Origin: Scytalidium lignicola
Taxonomy: Eukaryota > Ascomycota > Leotiomycetes
Length of the DNA: 64,000 nt
Assembly (NCBI GenBank): GCA_002812745.2
Contig: NCSJ02000062.1
Coordinates: forward strand, 1-64,000
Direction of reading: 5' to 3'
Shown: positions 34,306 through 45,598 of the stretch, piece after piece
How the letters are laid out: every line of letters begins with the position of its first letter
How positions within the stretch are numbered: position 1 is the first letter of the stretch
Made by a program: the position numbers and the translations under genes
Notes under the pieces: model-generated
The model's input: only the letters and a program-made list of their open reading frames with translations
Told to the model about the DNA's origin: nothing
The model's database searches: none

Positions 34306-36730
34306 GTTGACCAACCAGAGGGCGCGCAAGCCCTCGATTTGCTGGCTCGATCAGGAAGGAGGAAGCGTAGATGACCAAAGGAGGATGGTACGAGGCGGCT
34401 ATGGCCCTATCAGATCGAAGAGGGACAGGAAAACGTGTTCAAAACCCAGCTTTGGACGGATGGCAAAAGTCAGGAGAAAGAAGAAGTCGCCGTCAATATA
34501 TCTTGTCGAAGCTGCCACCGCGTATCAATCCCTGCACGTGGGTGGATGCTTGCAATTGGCTGGTGGCCGCCAGCTGCGATAAGATTGGCGATAAGCCACC
34601 GTTGGTCGCTGGGGAGCGTTGTGACCTCTGATTGGCTGGACCCCCTGATGTTGCTGTGGATGCCTTATATGGTGTATCTGGCGCCTGAGACATGAGGCCA
34701 TCCACGGGTGTGTTTCAAAGCGTGGAGATCATTGCGTTATCGTGTCCCCCTCCATCACCATCCATCACCAAGCAATCCCTCAATCCTGCTCATCCATCAA
34801 TTCGCTCTCCGGCCCTCACACATCCACGACAACATCTCCTAAATCTTCCCAGATCACCAGACTTCTCGCATGGCTTTCCACGCATCCCGCCACGCGAGGG
34901 CCATGCTTGCACCTGATTTGATTGATTGGCACGATTGGGATCGGGTGCGGCTGGTGGTGAGATGGTTTCCCGTGAATTAGTATGAGGCGATAACAAATCC
35001 CTTCAACTGCGTGACTACCAACGACTAGCAACGACTGGCCATACCAGAGCCATCTATCTGGGCGGCATTGGCATGGCTGCTTCTGAAACTTGCGCTGCAG
35101 ATGGCAGAAACGTCCGCCCCTATGCTTTCCGAGGGCTGACCAACTCTCTCTTCAGCCCGANGTTTCTCGTCTCGTCACGCTCCGTCTCTTTAAGAGTTCT
35201 AGACAGCAGGAGTGCCAAGAAAGTAGATCGAGGGAAAAAAAGACACCTGACTCAAGCTACCATTGAGCGGCGAAAGTCATAGCAGGGGAGCTTGGTTGGA
35301 GCGGCACTACGCATACTGCGCTGCTCTTCACCCCCAACTGCATCAGCCTCGTCCATGGAGGCATGTCCGTCTCCAGAGCGACAGGGCTCCAGAGGAAAGC
35401 ACTTACGCGGCCACGATCGCTCAACACGTCAGCCTCGTCCAGAAGTACCGTAGCGTGGATGTCAGCTTCGAGAGGCAGAGAGGGAAGGGAGAAACCGAGG
35501 TGAGTTTACGTGTTAAGTTATCCCACCATTGGTTAGATCCAGGACGAAACTACCCCGCACTAGTCACCGCTGAAGACGTGAAACATACAGTTACGTGGAG
35601 AACATGAAACAAAGATTATATCCCAGAAAATAAGACCCCTCCCCCCACCATGAAGAAACAAGCTCAACAAGGACACTCGGGAAGATCTTGGAAGCTACTG
35701 TAACATCTACCTGTTCCAAGCAATTACTCGAAACGCCATTTAGGGTAAGATTAAACGCATTTAACCGTCACAGACCTAGTATGATTGGAAGATGGAATGA
35801 CCCATGTGTTGATCAGGACGAATCTGGAAGAAAAGAAACAGTTCCGACAATGCCATGGTTGCGTAACACCGTCTCCAGTTTTTCTCCTACTGTAGTTTCG
35901 AGAAGAGAAGGCGTCGAGGGGTATTAATGGACATACAACACCCACCACGTCCTCAAGAAAGACACAAAGCACTATGACAAGATCGTGCTGCAATTCAAGG
36001 CAATGGTTGGACCATTATTGAAAATGGCCAGTCACTCACAAGAATAGAATATACACATTCATGCTCGCCTTCATAATTTTATGCCTTAATTGAAGATGAG
36101 GTAAGCCAGATGCTGTGCCTTAGCCACCCGGAAAAAGGAGCTTCTCCCGATAGTGATCACGTGAGAAGTTCTCTCTCGCTTAAAGTCACGATGTTCCAGA
36201 CCCAAAGTTTTCTCTTTTCCCTGCAGTCCCGACACTCTTTTCCTCTCCATTTTCCACCACACACACAAAATGCTCCATCTAGTCAAATGCAGATCAGATG
36301 AGAAGCTCACTTCTTCGAGCTGCAGTTGATTCAAATCACTGATATCACAACTGCATCTCCACAGGTAGGTCATGGCCATGGCAGGTAAGTATTTGGAGCA
36401 CAGCTTGGAGCACAGCTGGGAGCAACAGCGCCCAAGTACGGACGAGGACGGATGAAGGCGGATGATCGAACGGATGGGCACGGATGAACGCCGGGAAACA
36501 GCACGCGAGTAACCTCGGGCAGCGTCGGTTGTTCCTGGCGAAGTCACGAGACTCCCTCCACACAAACACCCCGAAACCCCGCGCCAACTCGCGCCGATCC
36601 AGGGTAGCTCTCGGGTACTGGGCAACTGCGATTACCCGCCACCATTTCCCCACGAAACTTCTCTCTCTCCTGCTCTTGGTTCTTTTTTGACCTTCTTGTC
36701 GGAGTATAGAAAGAGCAAACAACCATCACC
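34306..36730. other. 2.4-kb intergenic region without a recognisable gene
   Basis: Base composition is normal, with many short overlapping open frames on both strands, none recognisable or supported by splice signals. The longest is about 180 codons (36,625-36,086, minus), lies over the probable promoter of the next gene and has no family resemblance. Pyrimidine-rich stretches with CCATC/CATCC repeats lie around 34,745-34,850. Just before 36,731 there is a CT-rich tract (TTCTCTCTCTCCTGCTC), a common feature near fungal transcription starts. Confidence 0.5.
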
Positions 36731-38055
36731 ATGAGGCTGCACTTCTTACAAACAGCGCGTCCTGGCAAGGCAATTGCGTACAGCATACAGAGGAGGTCCT
36801 TCTCTTCCTCGCTCCGGACACAGGCACAATGGGGATTTATCGGTCTTGGCCAGATGGGTATGTCGTCCTTTTTTTTTTGTGCTTGCTCGCAAGGTGTCTT
36901 TGCTGCTAACCAATAATTTAGGTTATAATATGGCCAAGAACTTGCAATCCAAGCTTCCATCAACGGACACGCTTCGAATATACGACGTCAACAGCGATTC
37001 GTTGATCAAGTTCGCGAACGAGACTCAAGCATCCTCGACGGGGGCCCAGGTTGAGATTGCTAGTAGTGTCAAGGAGGCGGCGGATGGCTCTGTAAGTCTT
37101 ATCTTGAAATTATTCCTTTCTGCGTCTTTGCACCTCCACGTGATGAGTTTGTTCCATCACTGAATCTAAGTTGGGGTCGCCTGTCTTGGGCGACCTTACC
37201 GTGATGTTTTATTTATACAACAAAAGCCAATCCTCTGAATCCTCGTTTCTCCACACCCATTCATATTATATTCACCGCATCTTCCTTCAATTACCTCAAA
37301 ACTAACCAATTCTTCGAAAAATCACACAGGAAACAACCATTACCGTACTTCCTGAGCCACAACACGTCAAAGCCGTTTTCGCCCAGATCCTCCAGCCATT
37401 ATCATCTTCCCCAACACCAGACCGTCTCTTCATAGACTGCTCAACGATCGACCCCACCTCCTCTCGAGATGTAGCACGTGCCGTCCAGTCCACCTCCTCA
37501 GGGACCTTCGTCGACGCTCCAATGTCAGGCGGCGTCGTCGGCGCCAAAGCTGGCACCCTGACGTTTATGCTCGGCTCCCCATCTGATCTTGTCCCAACCG
37601 TTGAGCCAATCCTCCTAAGGATGGGCAGACGCGTGTTACACTGCGGCCCCCAGGGCTCAGGACTATCAGGAAAACTAGCAAACAACTACCTCCTAGCCAT
37701 CAACAACATCGCCACAGCTGAAGCCATGAACCTCGGTATCAAATGGGGTCTTGATCCCAAAGTCCTCGGTAACCTCCTCAACGTCAGCACCGGGAAGTGC
37801 TGGCCGAGCGAAGTAAATAATCCCGTTGCCGGAGTCGTACCTGGTGCGCCTGCGGAGAGGGATTATGCCGGTGGTTTTGGCATCAGTCTTATGAAGAAGG
37901 ATCTTGGTTTAGCGATCCAGGCGGCTGAGGAGGCTGGTGCGAAATTGGAACTTGCTGATAAAGCGAGGGCTGTATATAACGAGGCAGAGGCGAAGGATGA
38001 TTGTAAGGGCCGGGATTTCAGTGTTATCTATAGATACCTGGGAGGAAAAGAGTAG
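36731..38055 (+). CDS. 3-hydroxyisobutyrate dehydrogenase, mitochondrial, 3 exons
   Basis: It oxidises 3-hydroxyisobutyrate to methylmalonate semialdehyde with NAD+ in valine catabolism. Exons 36,731-36,857, 36,922-37,091 and 37,330-38,055 sum to 1,023 nt (340 residues). The N-terminus (MRLHFLQTARPGKAIAYSIQ, then RRSFSSSLRTQ) is basic, hydroxylated and acid-free, as in a mitochondrial targeting peptide. The nucleotide-binding motif GFIGLGQMGYNMAKNL is split by intron 1. The substrate motif is DAPMSGGVVGAKAGTLTFM, and GKLANNYLLAINNIATAEAM carries the catalytic lysine (first K). The C-terminal half DYAGGFGISLMKKDLGLA is typical of the family. Intron 2 is long (238 bp) for this genome. The gene looks complete. 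Confidence 0.93.
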
Positions 38056-39059
38056 GTCCGGTCAGATATGATGGTAGTAAACTATTAAGTACATACACTT
38101 TAGAAATGGAAAAACCTAAGGTTACCACTATATTCTTGCAATGTGAAGGCACTAATCCATTTGGTTCTCAGTCATGTGACTCGTATGTTTAGATTCAGTT
38201 CCACAAATTTTATACAAAATTCTAGAGTGGTGTCCTGGTGGATTGGGCACTGCTGAATGAAGGCCTAATATTCCCATCTAGCTAATCCTTCAATCTTAAA
38301 TTCATTTACAATACAAAGCCTGTTGTTGTAACTCTACCTTCCATATCTCACTTCTACCCCTTCGTTATGCGATACTTAGCATTCTCATCCCATAATTATC
38401 CATCCCAGCCCCAACGCGTCATCATAAAGGTAGAAAACCTCAGCTAGAAAGAAAACCATGTAATAATTAAAAATCTGTACTTTTTATATCATTTCGAAGT
38501 TTCGTTATTTCGTGAGAATTAGAAAAAATGCACAGGGCGGCTGTCTAGTCTAATTTAAATNAAAAAAAACTCCCCCTCTTTTCGAAAAGTAATCGTACAA
38601 ACNAAAAAACNAAAAAAAGGACAAAATAGAGAGAGGAATCAGAAACACAACATTCCCATTCCTGATTCCTCGAACTTTTTAGAAGAAAAAAAGGGAGTCC
38701 CATTATATTTATTTTCTTTTTCATGTGTCCTCTCTCTCTTCTCCCACAAACGCCGAACCGAACCGATGAGCGGGAAAAATATCAAAAATCGAATCCTCCC
38801 CAGTTTCCATCAAAATCAATGGTTTGGACTTTACCCACACCACCCACCATCCACTGGGAACCTATGAATCCACCAGTCCATCCCATCCCATCCTATCCAT
38901 CCATTCATCCATCCATCTATCCCTTCCCATCCAATCCAGTCCAGTCCGGTCCGATCCAATCCCGAAATCTCCAACACATTACATATCCACCCTTACCCTC
39001 ACACGAAATAAACTACATCATCCCAGAAATTAGNAAAAAGGACTCAATCCATTAAACCC
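38056..39059. other. Convergent intergenic region with ATCC/CCAT tetranucleotide tract
   Basis: It separates the ends of two converging genes. Degenerate tandem CATC, ATCC and CAGTC units run from about 38,875 to 38,960. Several N characters (38,562, 38,603, 38,611 and 39,034) flank A-runs and mark uncertain homopolymer lengths. No gene is seen. Confidence 0.65.
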
Positions 39060-42000
39060 CTAATTAGCTTCATTCCCCTTCAAAAGCGTCCTAAGAGTCA
39101 GCACCTCCCTTCTTAGCCTAGAATTCTCTTTCCGAACCCTCGTGGCTTCCTCATTACTCTCTTTGACTCTTTGCATCAACTCCTCTCGGTCCTCTTTTCC
39201 CTTCCCCTTGAGCGCCTTGACAATCTTCCCTAGCTCGCCATTGAATTTCTCATAAAGCAATTCATTCTCGGCAGAGGCTTCTTTGTATAGCTGGTCCAGT
39301 CCTTTGCATTTGAATTCCGAGGCTTGCAAGCTAGTTTCTAGGTCCTTTGCGATGGTATCGTGGCGGGTTTGGATGTCTTTGATTAGTACTGGAATTCGGG
39401 ACTCGAGGACTTTAATGGAGCGGGAGAGATTAGCAAGGTCTTTGTCCTTGGGATTGGGTTGAGATGATGGGGATGCCATGGCGTTAGATGTGAACTGGGA
39501 CATCTCTTGGCCAATTTTGCTTAGTTCAGCATGTAAAGATTCCTCCGCTTCGGTGATTGCTTGAGATTCAGTTTGTAGACGCTCGCGAAGCTTTTGTGGG
39601 CTTTGAAGACGGAATTTGGGAGTTGGAGTTGTTGAGGGTTTTGAGGGGCTAGTTGTCGGTCTTATTATTGAACCCGCTCTCTCTCTCAGTGTGCCCTGTA
39701 GAATTGGGATATTTGTTGAAAGGGAGTTAGCCTTCGCATGACCTTTCTTAGGTGACATTGAGGCTCTGAGAGGATTCACTTCCGGTGGCGTCATGATATT
39801 CTGGGGCCTTTCTGTAAGATTACCAATACTTCTCAGTATCGAAGGCTTCGGCTCATTCTCCTTAAGATCTTTGTTCAAAGGTGACCCGAAGCGGGAAAAT
39901 GATTGTCGCCTCGCTGTAGCAATAGGGATCTTGGTAGGCGATGGAGTTTTAGGTGAGGTGTTAACGTTCTCCTGCTGTTGCTCAGCCCTTTCGGTGGGAG
40001 ATGGTGTCTGAGGACTACTTGCTCCTAGAGAAGTCGCGGCTAGCAGTGACTTCAGATCAGAAAGGGAACTTCTTCTCTTCCTCCCTGATCTACTTTCGCT
40101 CCTTTCGTCTGGAGGAGATCCCCCTATGATAGAGAGCCTGTCAGGCGTATGGGAGCTCGCAGGACGATCCTCGTATGAAAATCTATTGAGAACAGTAGGT
40201 CTATCTCGAGAACCTGGTCGTATTGATGACTCAATAGACCTTGATCTACTAAGGGCTCCTTTGGAGAGGCTAGACGTGATCAATGGCTCCCCAGTAGCTA
40301 CACTCCTAGAAGATTTGCTTATGCCTCGCCATATTGACGGTTTTGAATCGGGATCATCCCGTTTGCTATTAGATCGAAGAAGTGTATCTGCCCATCGTCG
40401 TCTCATCGAAGACGTATTCGACGTGATAGATCCGTTGGCAGAGTGGGTGGAGCGGCTGAATGTTGAGTATCCAATCACAGTGGTACTGGCCCCTGGACCA
40501 ATGTCTTCAAACAGTCGATCTGAATCCTCCACCATACGATCTAACAAGTTAATATAATTATGTGGATCGGACTCCGTGACCAAAAGCTCAGCGAAAGCAG
40601 CTGTAAGAGCACCACGATCACCATCATTGCCACAACCATCCAGAAGGTCAGCCAATAGCTTGATAATGGCTATAAATGCTCTCCTATTTTGAGGTGCCAT
40701 TTCATTAAAAACCATTTTCACGTAGTCTGCAAAGTCTCCTGGGAACAGTTTCAGTGCCTTCTCTTGCAATGCATCCAAAGTTTCCAGAGACATGACAGAT
40801 CCCATCTGATCTTTCCACGCGAGTCTCAGGAACTTTTCAAATGCAACGAAGATAATCTCGAATGAGGACTCCTCAGCTGGTCTGTTATCAAAAGGATTCT
40901 CAATGAAGGTATTGTAGACATCGTTTACAGAGAGCTCGTCCGCTGCGCTCCGGCCTCTCAGCTGCTTGCCAATAACATTTCCTTTGCGGGACTGTAGAGC
41001 AGCAATGTATCCCGTGAAGGTCTCTTCCAATCGAACCAATGGGTTAACCGGTCGAGTCTCTTCGGATGTAACGCGGACACTACCTTTCCCATCAGAATCA
41101 AGTAATGAGAAAACAGATCTGCTACTATTCGACCTATCTAGAGCTTGCTGCACCGATAGGAGATTTCCAAGTAGAACTTGTGATCGAGAACTTTTTGATC
41201 CATTTAACGAATTAGTAGATGGGGAGTTGCTAAATCCACCGAGAAACTTTGACAATTTTTTGACTGGAGATGAAGGCCTGGCTGATTCAAACATATCTGG
41301 CTCGGCTATCAGATATAGAGATTTGAGAATCTTAGTGTAGAATGATATGAAGGGAGCATTCAATGCCGGATTGCTGACGTTATGTTGCAAACAAAGTAAA
41401 TCAGAAACTAGAATCAATCGGTCAGCATCTATCAAACTCAGCCATATTTTGAGGACATTCTGAATACCTCTTCTCGCAAATGCCGGTAAGAATTGTTCCG
41501 GCAGTACTTCATCTACAAACACGCGATCGTTTAGCCCATCCACTTCTAATCTATACGTCGTCCCAGGTTTAGTAACAGTAAGATTTGCGACAATGTCAAC
41601 TCCATAATGGCCAACTGGAGCACCTTTTGTGCCTTTCTGGTGATCAACAACTATTCGAATCGGAGCCGGCTCCTTCCTTCCGGTAATTAACGTATCAATA
41701 CCCTCTTCGAATACCGCAGTGTGGAATGTGATTCCAAGGGCATCGACTCTGACCGACCGAAAGCTCCATTTCTCGGAATCTCTCTCACTTTCAGAGAATC
41801 TACCTTCCACCCGTGCCTTTGCTACTTCTTCTGTCCATTTTGCAGCCTTGCCTTCATAGGATCCCTTCAGCAAGAATGATCTCACAGTTGCAGCGGAAGC
41901 AACCCGGTCTCGCCCAGCCCCAGGATCTCGTAAACCTCGTGAAGAACTCATCCAAATATTGTGTCGATCGTCGGATGTCATAAACCGAGTGTCACTAAGT

Positions 42001-43733
42001 GCGTGCCAGCCACGAAATGAAAGCTCATACTCATGTTTTTGCCCACCTGCTGCAGCGGCAGCTGATGCCATGATAATAGCGGCAGATGGCTTATCAACTT
42101 CTGCCGTGACCCCCCTCGCGGACAATTTACATCCTTGAGCCTTTTGTATAACAACTACGTAATCCGAGAACAGGAGAAGCATGCCTTCTCTTGAACTATC
42201 GCAAGTCTGTGGACTGGGAAGGTGGAAGGGAGCCGATGCTTCAGTGAAATCGACGGCACTAATGAGACGGCCTTGAGGGTGAAATGAAAATGGCCACCCA
42301 TCCACGAGGTGTCGCAGGCGGTTGATAACTTGAGACTTGTCGTCTGCAGGAGGGTCAAGGGAGCAAATTGCAGTAATAATGTCCCTAGCTTCGAGCATCG
42401 TGCGCTGCGCAGGGTGGTTATCAGGCAAATAGTTGAGGATATTGTCGATAAACAGGCTATACCGGGGTAGTCGTTGCACTGGTTCAATGACTGCTGAGCG
42501 AAGATGTTGCTCTCCTGTCTGTTGCACACGTTGAGAGAAGCTCGACTGTTGCTTCAAAAAATTGGTTATGATTTGTGGGAATTCTTGACTAGCACGAATA
42601 TACTCTTGGTAAGAGTCCGAAAACTGTGGAAACCATTCAAGCAGTATCTTGGAGAAGGTGTGAGCGCCAGTAGGGTCCTTCAGCCTGCCATGCCCACCAT
42701 AACGAGATCCGGTCGAGCTTGTTTGTGCGTTCTCCAGATCTCTCATTGCCTCCTCTTCAGTCTCGTCCATTACCCTTCGGATTGCAGTAAGGAATTCCGA
42801 GTTCACCTGCAGTATTTTATCAAGGCAAGGAGGAAAGAGCTTCTCCAGATCTTGTGCCGAGGGACTAGAACTACCAAACGATCGATGTTTGGCCTTTTTT
42901 CTATATTCCTCAGCAATATTATTCACCAGCTCGTGGAGTTTTATGACGTAGCGTTCTTCGGTATCAACGAATTCGCCCATCTCACGACGCAAGGCCATCT
43001 TTTCATTCTTAAGAAAGGACTTGGTTCTTTTAATAGGCTTTGAAGGCGCCCGGCGCAGTTTTGAAGTTGGTAAGAATGCGACCTCTCCAAATAATTTCAC
43101 TAGAGGGGAATATATGCCGTACTTCCTAAGACTAGGATCCTCAAGCACCTCCTCAACCGCCTGGCCATCTTCCACATCCTGAAGAGACGAAATCGAGCCT
43201 GGAGGTAATACTAAGTCCACATCAACATGCTCGATGTGCTGCGAGCGTAGCGCAACCTCGATATCACGTATAGCCTCCGATACGTTCTCGATTCTAACCA
43301 TATCCTTTGCCAGATCAGCAGCATGCTGCTCGCAGAACAACGTTGGAGATGATCCATGTTTATTTCGAGAGCTTGTTGAGTGCGCATATTGGATCATCAA
43401 GCAACCTTTGACTATTTCGGGTAGCTCTTGGAAGTACTTGAAAAGACCAAACGCAATTCCACGGGAAATCTCATCGCCTTGTAAGTCGCGCGGCAGATGG
43501 TTGACGGCAGAATATAGCGGTGAGTTCGGTGAGAGGGTGATTCGAGGGTAGCTCTGGAAGCCAGCGGCGCTGAAAACATGCAGCTGGATTCGAGAGCTGT
43601 TGAGAGTCGAGTTAGTGGTCGAAGATGGGCCATGGAACACCAGCACAGGCAGTTGTGAGAGATATGGATCTGCTGCGTAGTAGAGAGTGACCTGCTCCGG
43701 CGAGAGAACCGGCTCCTCGCTGAGTCGAACCAT
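39060..43733 (-). CDS. bud3: Bud3-like Rho guanine nucleotide exchange factor, single exon
   Basis: This 1,557-residue uninterrupted frame starts MVRLSEEPVLSPEQVTLYYA. Residues about 245-450 form a DH (RhoGEF) domain, with EEYVxKL-like TEERYVIKLHELVNN at its start and the conserved AVIEPVQRLPRYSLFIDNIL helix. A PH-like region follows, then a long low-complexity Ser/Pro/Arg-rich segment (about 1,080-1,400) and a C-terminal coiled coil ending RLRREVLTLRTLLKGNEAN. Length, N-terminal region and domain order match filamentous-fungal Bud3 proteins, which act as exchange factors for Rho4 at septation sites with the landmark Bud4. The serine-rich tail carries many SPTK/SPKK-type sites that could be phosphorylated. 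Another large fungal RhoGEF is the alternative. Confidence 0.78.
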   Translation of the reverse strand: MVRLSEEPVLSPEQVTLYYAADPYLSQLPVLVFHGPSSTTNSTLNSSRIQLHVFSAAGFQSYPRITLSPNSPLYSAVNHLPRDLQGDEISRGIAFGLFKYFQELPEIVKGCLMIQYAHSTSSRNKHGSSPTLFCEQHAADLAKDMVRIENVSEAIRDIEVALRSQHIEHVDVDLVLPPGSISSLQDVEDGQAVEEVLEDPSLRKYGIYSPLVKLFGEVAFLPTSKLRRAPSKPIKRTKSFLKNEKMALRREMGEFVDTEERYVIKLHELVNNIAEEYRKKAKHRSFGSSSPSAQDLEKLFPPCLDKILQVNSEFLTAIRRVMDETEEEAMRDLENAQTSSTGSRYGGHGRLKDPTGAHTFSKILLEWFPQFSDSYQEYIRASQEFPQIITNFLKQQSSFSQRVQQTGEQHLRSAVIEPVQRLPRYSLFIDNILNYLPDNHPAQRTMLEARDIITAICSLDPPADDKSQVINRLRHLVDGWPFSFHPQGRLISAVDFTEASAPFHLPSPQTCDSSREGMLLLFSDYVVVIQKAQGCKLSARGVTAEVDKPSAAIIMASAAAAAGGQKHEYELSFRGWHALSDTRFMTSDDRHNIWMSSSRGLRDPGAGRDRVASAATVRSFLLKGSYEGKAAKWTEEVAKARVEGRFSESERDSEKWSFRSVRVDALGITFHTAVFEEGIDTLITGRKEPAPIRIVVDHQKGTKGAPVGHYGVDIVANLTVTKPGTTYRLEVDGLNDRVFVDEVLPEQFLPAFARRGIQNVLKIWLSLIDADRLILVSDLLCLQHNVSNPALNAPFISFYTKILKSLYLIAEPDMFESARPSSPVKKLSKFLGGFSNSPSTNSLNGSKSSRSQVLLGNLLSVQQALDRSNSSRSVFSLLDSDGKGSVRVTSEETRPVNPLVRLEETFTGYIAALQSRKGNVIGKQLRGRSAADELSVNDVYNTFIENPFDNRPAEESSFEIIFVAFEKFLRLAWKDQMGSVMSLETLDALQEKALKLFPGDFADYVKMVFNEMAPQNRRAFIAIIKLLADLLDGCGNDGDRGALTAAFAELLVTESDPHNYINLLDRMVEDSDRLFEDIGPGASTTVIGYSTFSRSTHSANGSITSNTSSMRRRWADTLLRSNSKRDDPDSKPSIWRGISKSSRSVATGEPLITSSLSKGALSRSRSIESSIRPGSRDRPTVLNRFSYEDRPASSHTPDRLSIIGGSPPDERSESRSGRKRRSSLSDLKSLLAATSLGASSPQTPSPTERAEQQQENVNTSPKTPSPTKIPIATARRQSFSRFGSPLNKDLKENEPKPSILRSIGNLTERPQNIMTPPEVNPLRASMSPKKGHAKANSLSTNIPILQGTLRERAGSIIRPTTSPSKPSTTPTPKFRLQSPQKLRERLQTESQAITEAEESLHAELSKIGQEMSQFTSNAMASPSSQPNPKDKDLANLSRSIKVLESRIPVLIKDIQTRHDTIAKDLETSLQASEFKCKGLDQLYKEASAENELLYEKFNGELGKIVKALKGKGKEDREELMQRVKESNEEATRVRKENSRLRREVLTLRTLLKGNEAN

Positions 43734-44310
43734 TGTGGATTACAGCCGAGTAATGAGGGTGGATCTAGGGCTCACGATAAGCCTCCTTCATCGCAGAAGT
43801 CCTTCGTCCGAGGTCGAGTCTTGGATCGCCCTTCTACAACGTATTAAAATGGGAGAACTGTTGGGCGAAACCTCGCATAAACAGAATCCTCGATAGACGC
43901 GCTCTATCGCGAGCGGCTGCGAAAGAGTGACACTCAGCACCACTTCAGCTGCATATGCAAGCGGCGCAAGCTAAAGATAGACGCTGGATCGCCAGAAAAT
44001 GAAGGACTGAGAGCTGAGAGGGCCCAACTGGGGATCGCACGACGCCTGTCACTGGCTGCTGAGCTGTCGCCCTGCGCACTCGGAGAATTGGAGAGATGGC
44101 CGACGCGCCAATTGGCTGCTCGTCGACAGCTGTCAATACCACTAAGCCCCTTTGGGCCACCCCGCTATGCCAAACAACCTTTTTCCTCCAACGCGAAACA
44201 TCTGACGCTTATTCCTTAATTACGATCCCTTAACTCCTAATGCCTGGGCTAAACCTGTCTTGCCTCTAAAATTACACGTACGCCCACCAGCCCAGAGCAA
44301 GAGATCAAGC
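43734..44310. promoter_or_regulatory. Divergent promoter between the RhoGEF and the Dcc1-like gene
   Basis: 577 bp between two divergent ATGs. No gene. Composition is GC-normal with CCAATTGG near 44,108, which contains a CCAAT box, the usual HAP/CBF site. Confidence 0.4.
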
Positions 44311-44809
44311 ATGGCTACTCAATATGCCTTCGAGGTTCCGTTCTCGGCTTCTCAAAAGCAGCAGGCAATGAAGCTCCTCGAGCTTCCCCCAGAGCTTCTC
44401 TCCCTCCTCGAATCCGAGGACCCACCAACGTGAGTGAGACCACGGTTCGAAACACCCCTCGTGTGGTCAAAGCTCATATCCGGATAGACTGACGATCAAA
44501 TCGTCCGAAGGATCAGCCGGATCGCCGGCTTACGCCATTCTTTCCAGCGGCGACAAAAACTATCAGATCCGCCAGAAGAACACCTCAAATCCAATTATGG
44601 TTCTACAACCTTCCTCAACGTTTCCGACGGAACTTGATGATCCTGAGAATTTCATTCCGAAAGCTTCAATGACTTCAATCGCTGCGATTGAGGAGACGTT
44701 GGAGCTCTCCTTGATTAAACCAGAGGAAAACCCTACAGCGCCGAAGAAAGTCAATATTTGGCATGAGAAATTTGCAAAGGGGAGGACGAAACCGAAACCA
44801 AAAGATTAA
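44311..44809 (+). CDS. Short Dcc1-like (sister chromatid cohesion) protein, 2 exons
   Basis: Exons 44,311-44,429 and 44,488-44,809 sum to 441 nt (146 residues). The N-terminal half resembles the start of Dcc1, a subunit of the alternative clamp loader Ctf18-RFC: LLELPPELLSLL, then LTIKSSEG, then AYAILSSGDKNYQIRQKNTS, corresponding to the Dcc1 segment where a CxxDKTY motif and TSN are conserved. Full Dcc1 proteins are about 350-400 residues with C-terminal winged helices. Here the frame ends after a basic tail, FAKGRTKPKPKD, and no continuation is visible downstream. It is either a genuinely short family member or a diverged N-terminal-only form. Confidence 0.6.
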
Positions 44810-45598
44810 TGACCAATATTTATCTATTCACGATTTTTTGGTGCTTCTCTAGAACAGCTTGTCCTTCTTCACACCTGCTCAATATGGTAAGAGGATCGAA
44901 TGAAAAGGGATCAGATACAGTCGCCGAACCATGCTTAAGTATACTCGAAACCTCACCAAAATCACATAGTTCATTTGGTCCTAATTGAATTTATCTTACC
45001 ACGATGGAGTAAGCATTCGAAGTTTATTCCAGTGACTCGAAGTCGCAGAGAAAGACCACACCAGGCAACATAGGTTTAACAACTGCTGATGCAGATATGA
45101 CTCTTGTCCTAGTGAAGAGACAGGTCGTCAATTTATCTAGGAGTAGAGGATATATACGGTCACGAGCTTGATTGGGTTAGTTGGTCATGATTTATAGTCA
45201 TATATATGGTTGGTAATCGATGAAGTAACAGAACTTATATCTTCATGTCCTCTAGACTCTAGCTCTATTGCTCTGTGGGGCAAATGCTTAGGACTATGAA
45301 GGCCAGCCGGCACAGCCACCAAACCTCTGACGCGCAGATTATTCTTGTACGATATAATATATAACAAGAGGTAGTAGAAAGCAGCTAGAGACTTCTCTGC
45401 AAACCAAGGTCTATCCGGCCACGTAGATAAGAATAATAGATAGAAAACAAACAAGATTCTTAGAATGACCATAGTCACGGTGTCACAGGTACCACAGGTA
45501 CCAGAATGCTTTTGATTAGTCCCAAAACAAATCTACACAATACTCCGGTTGAGTAACATACCCAAACTTCGATATGCAACCATGCAACCAAAACACCT
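44810..45598. other. Convergent 3' intergenic region
   Basis: 789 bp between two converging genes. A 97-codon minus-strand frame (45,478-45,185) has no family resemblance and no promoter context. I see nothing else. Confidence 0.55.

Noticed and set aside
34371..36625. Several overlapping frames of 70-180 codons on both strands
   Set aside because: They have mutually overlapping frames, no recognisable motifs and no consistent splice structure. GC-normal DNA gives such frames by chance.
38870..38960. CRISPR-like or regulatory array from the repeated ATCC/CCAT units
   Set aside because: The units are four to five bases long and degenerate, with no spacers; this is an ordinary microsatellite-type tract.
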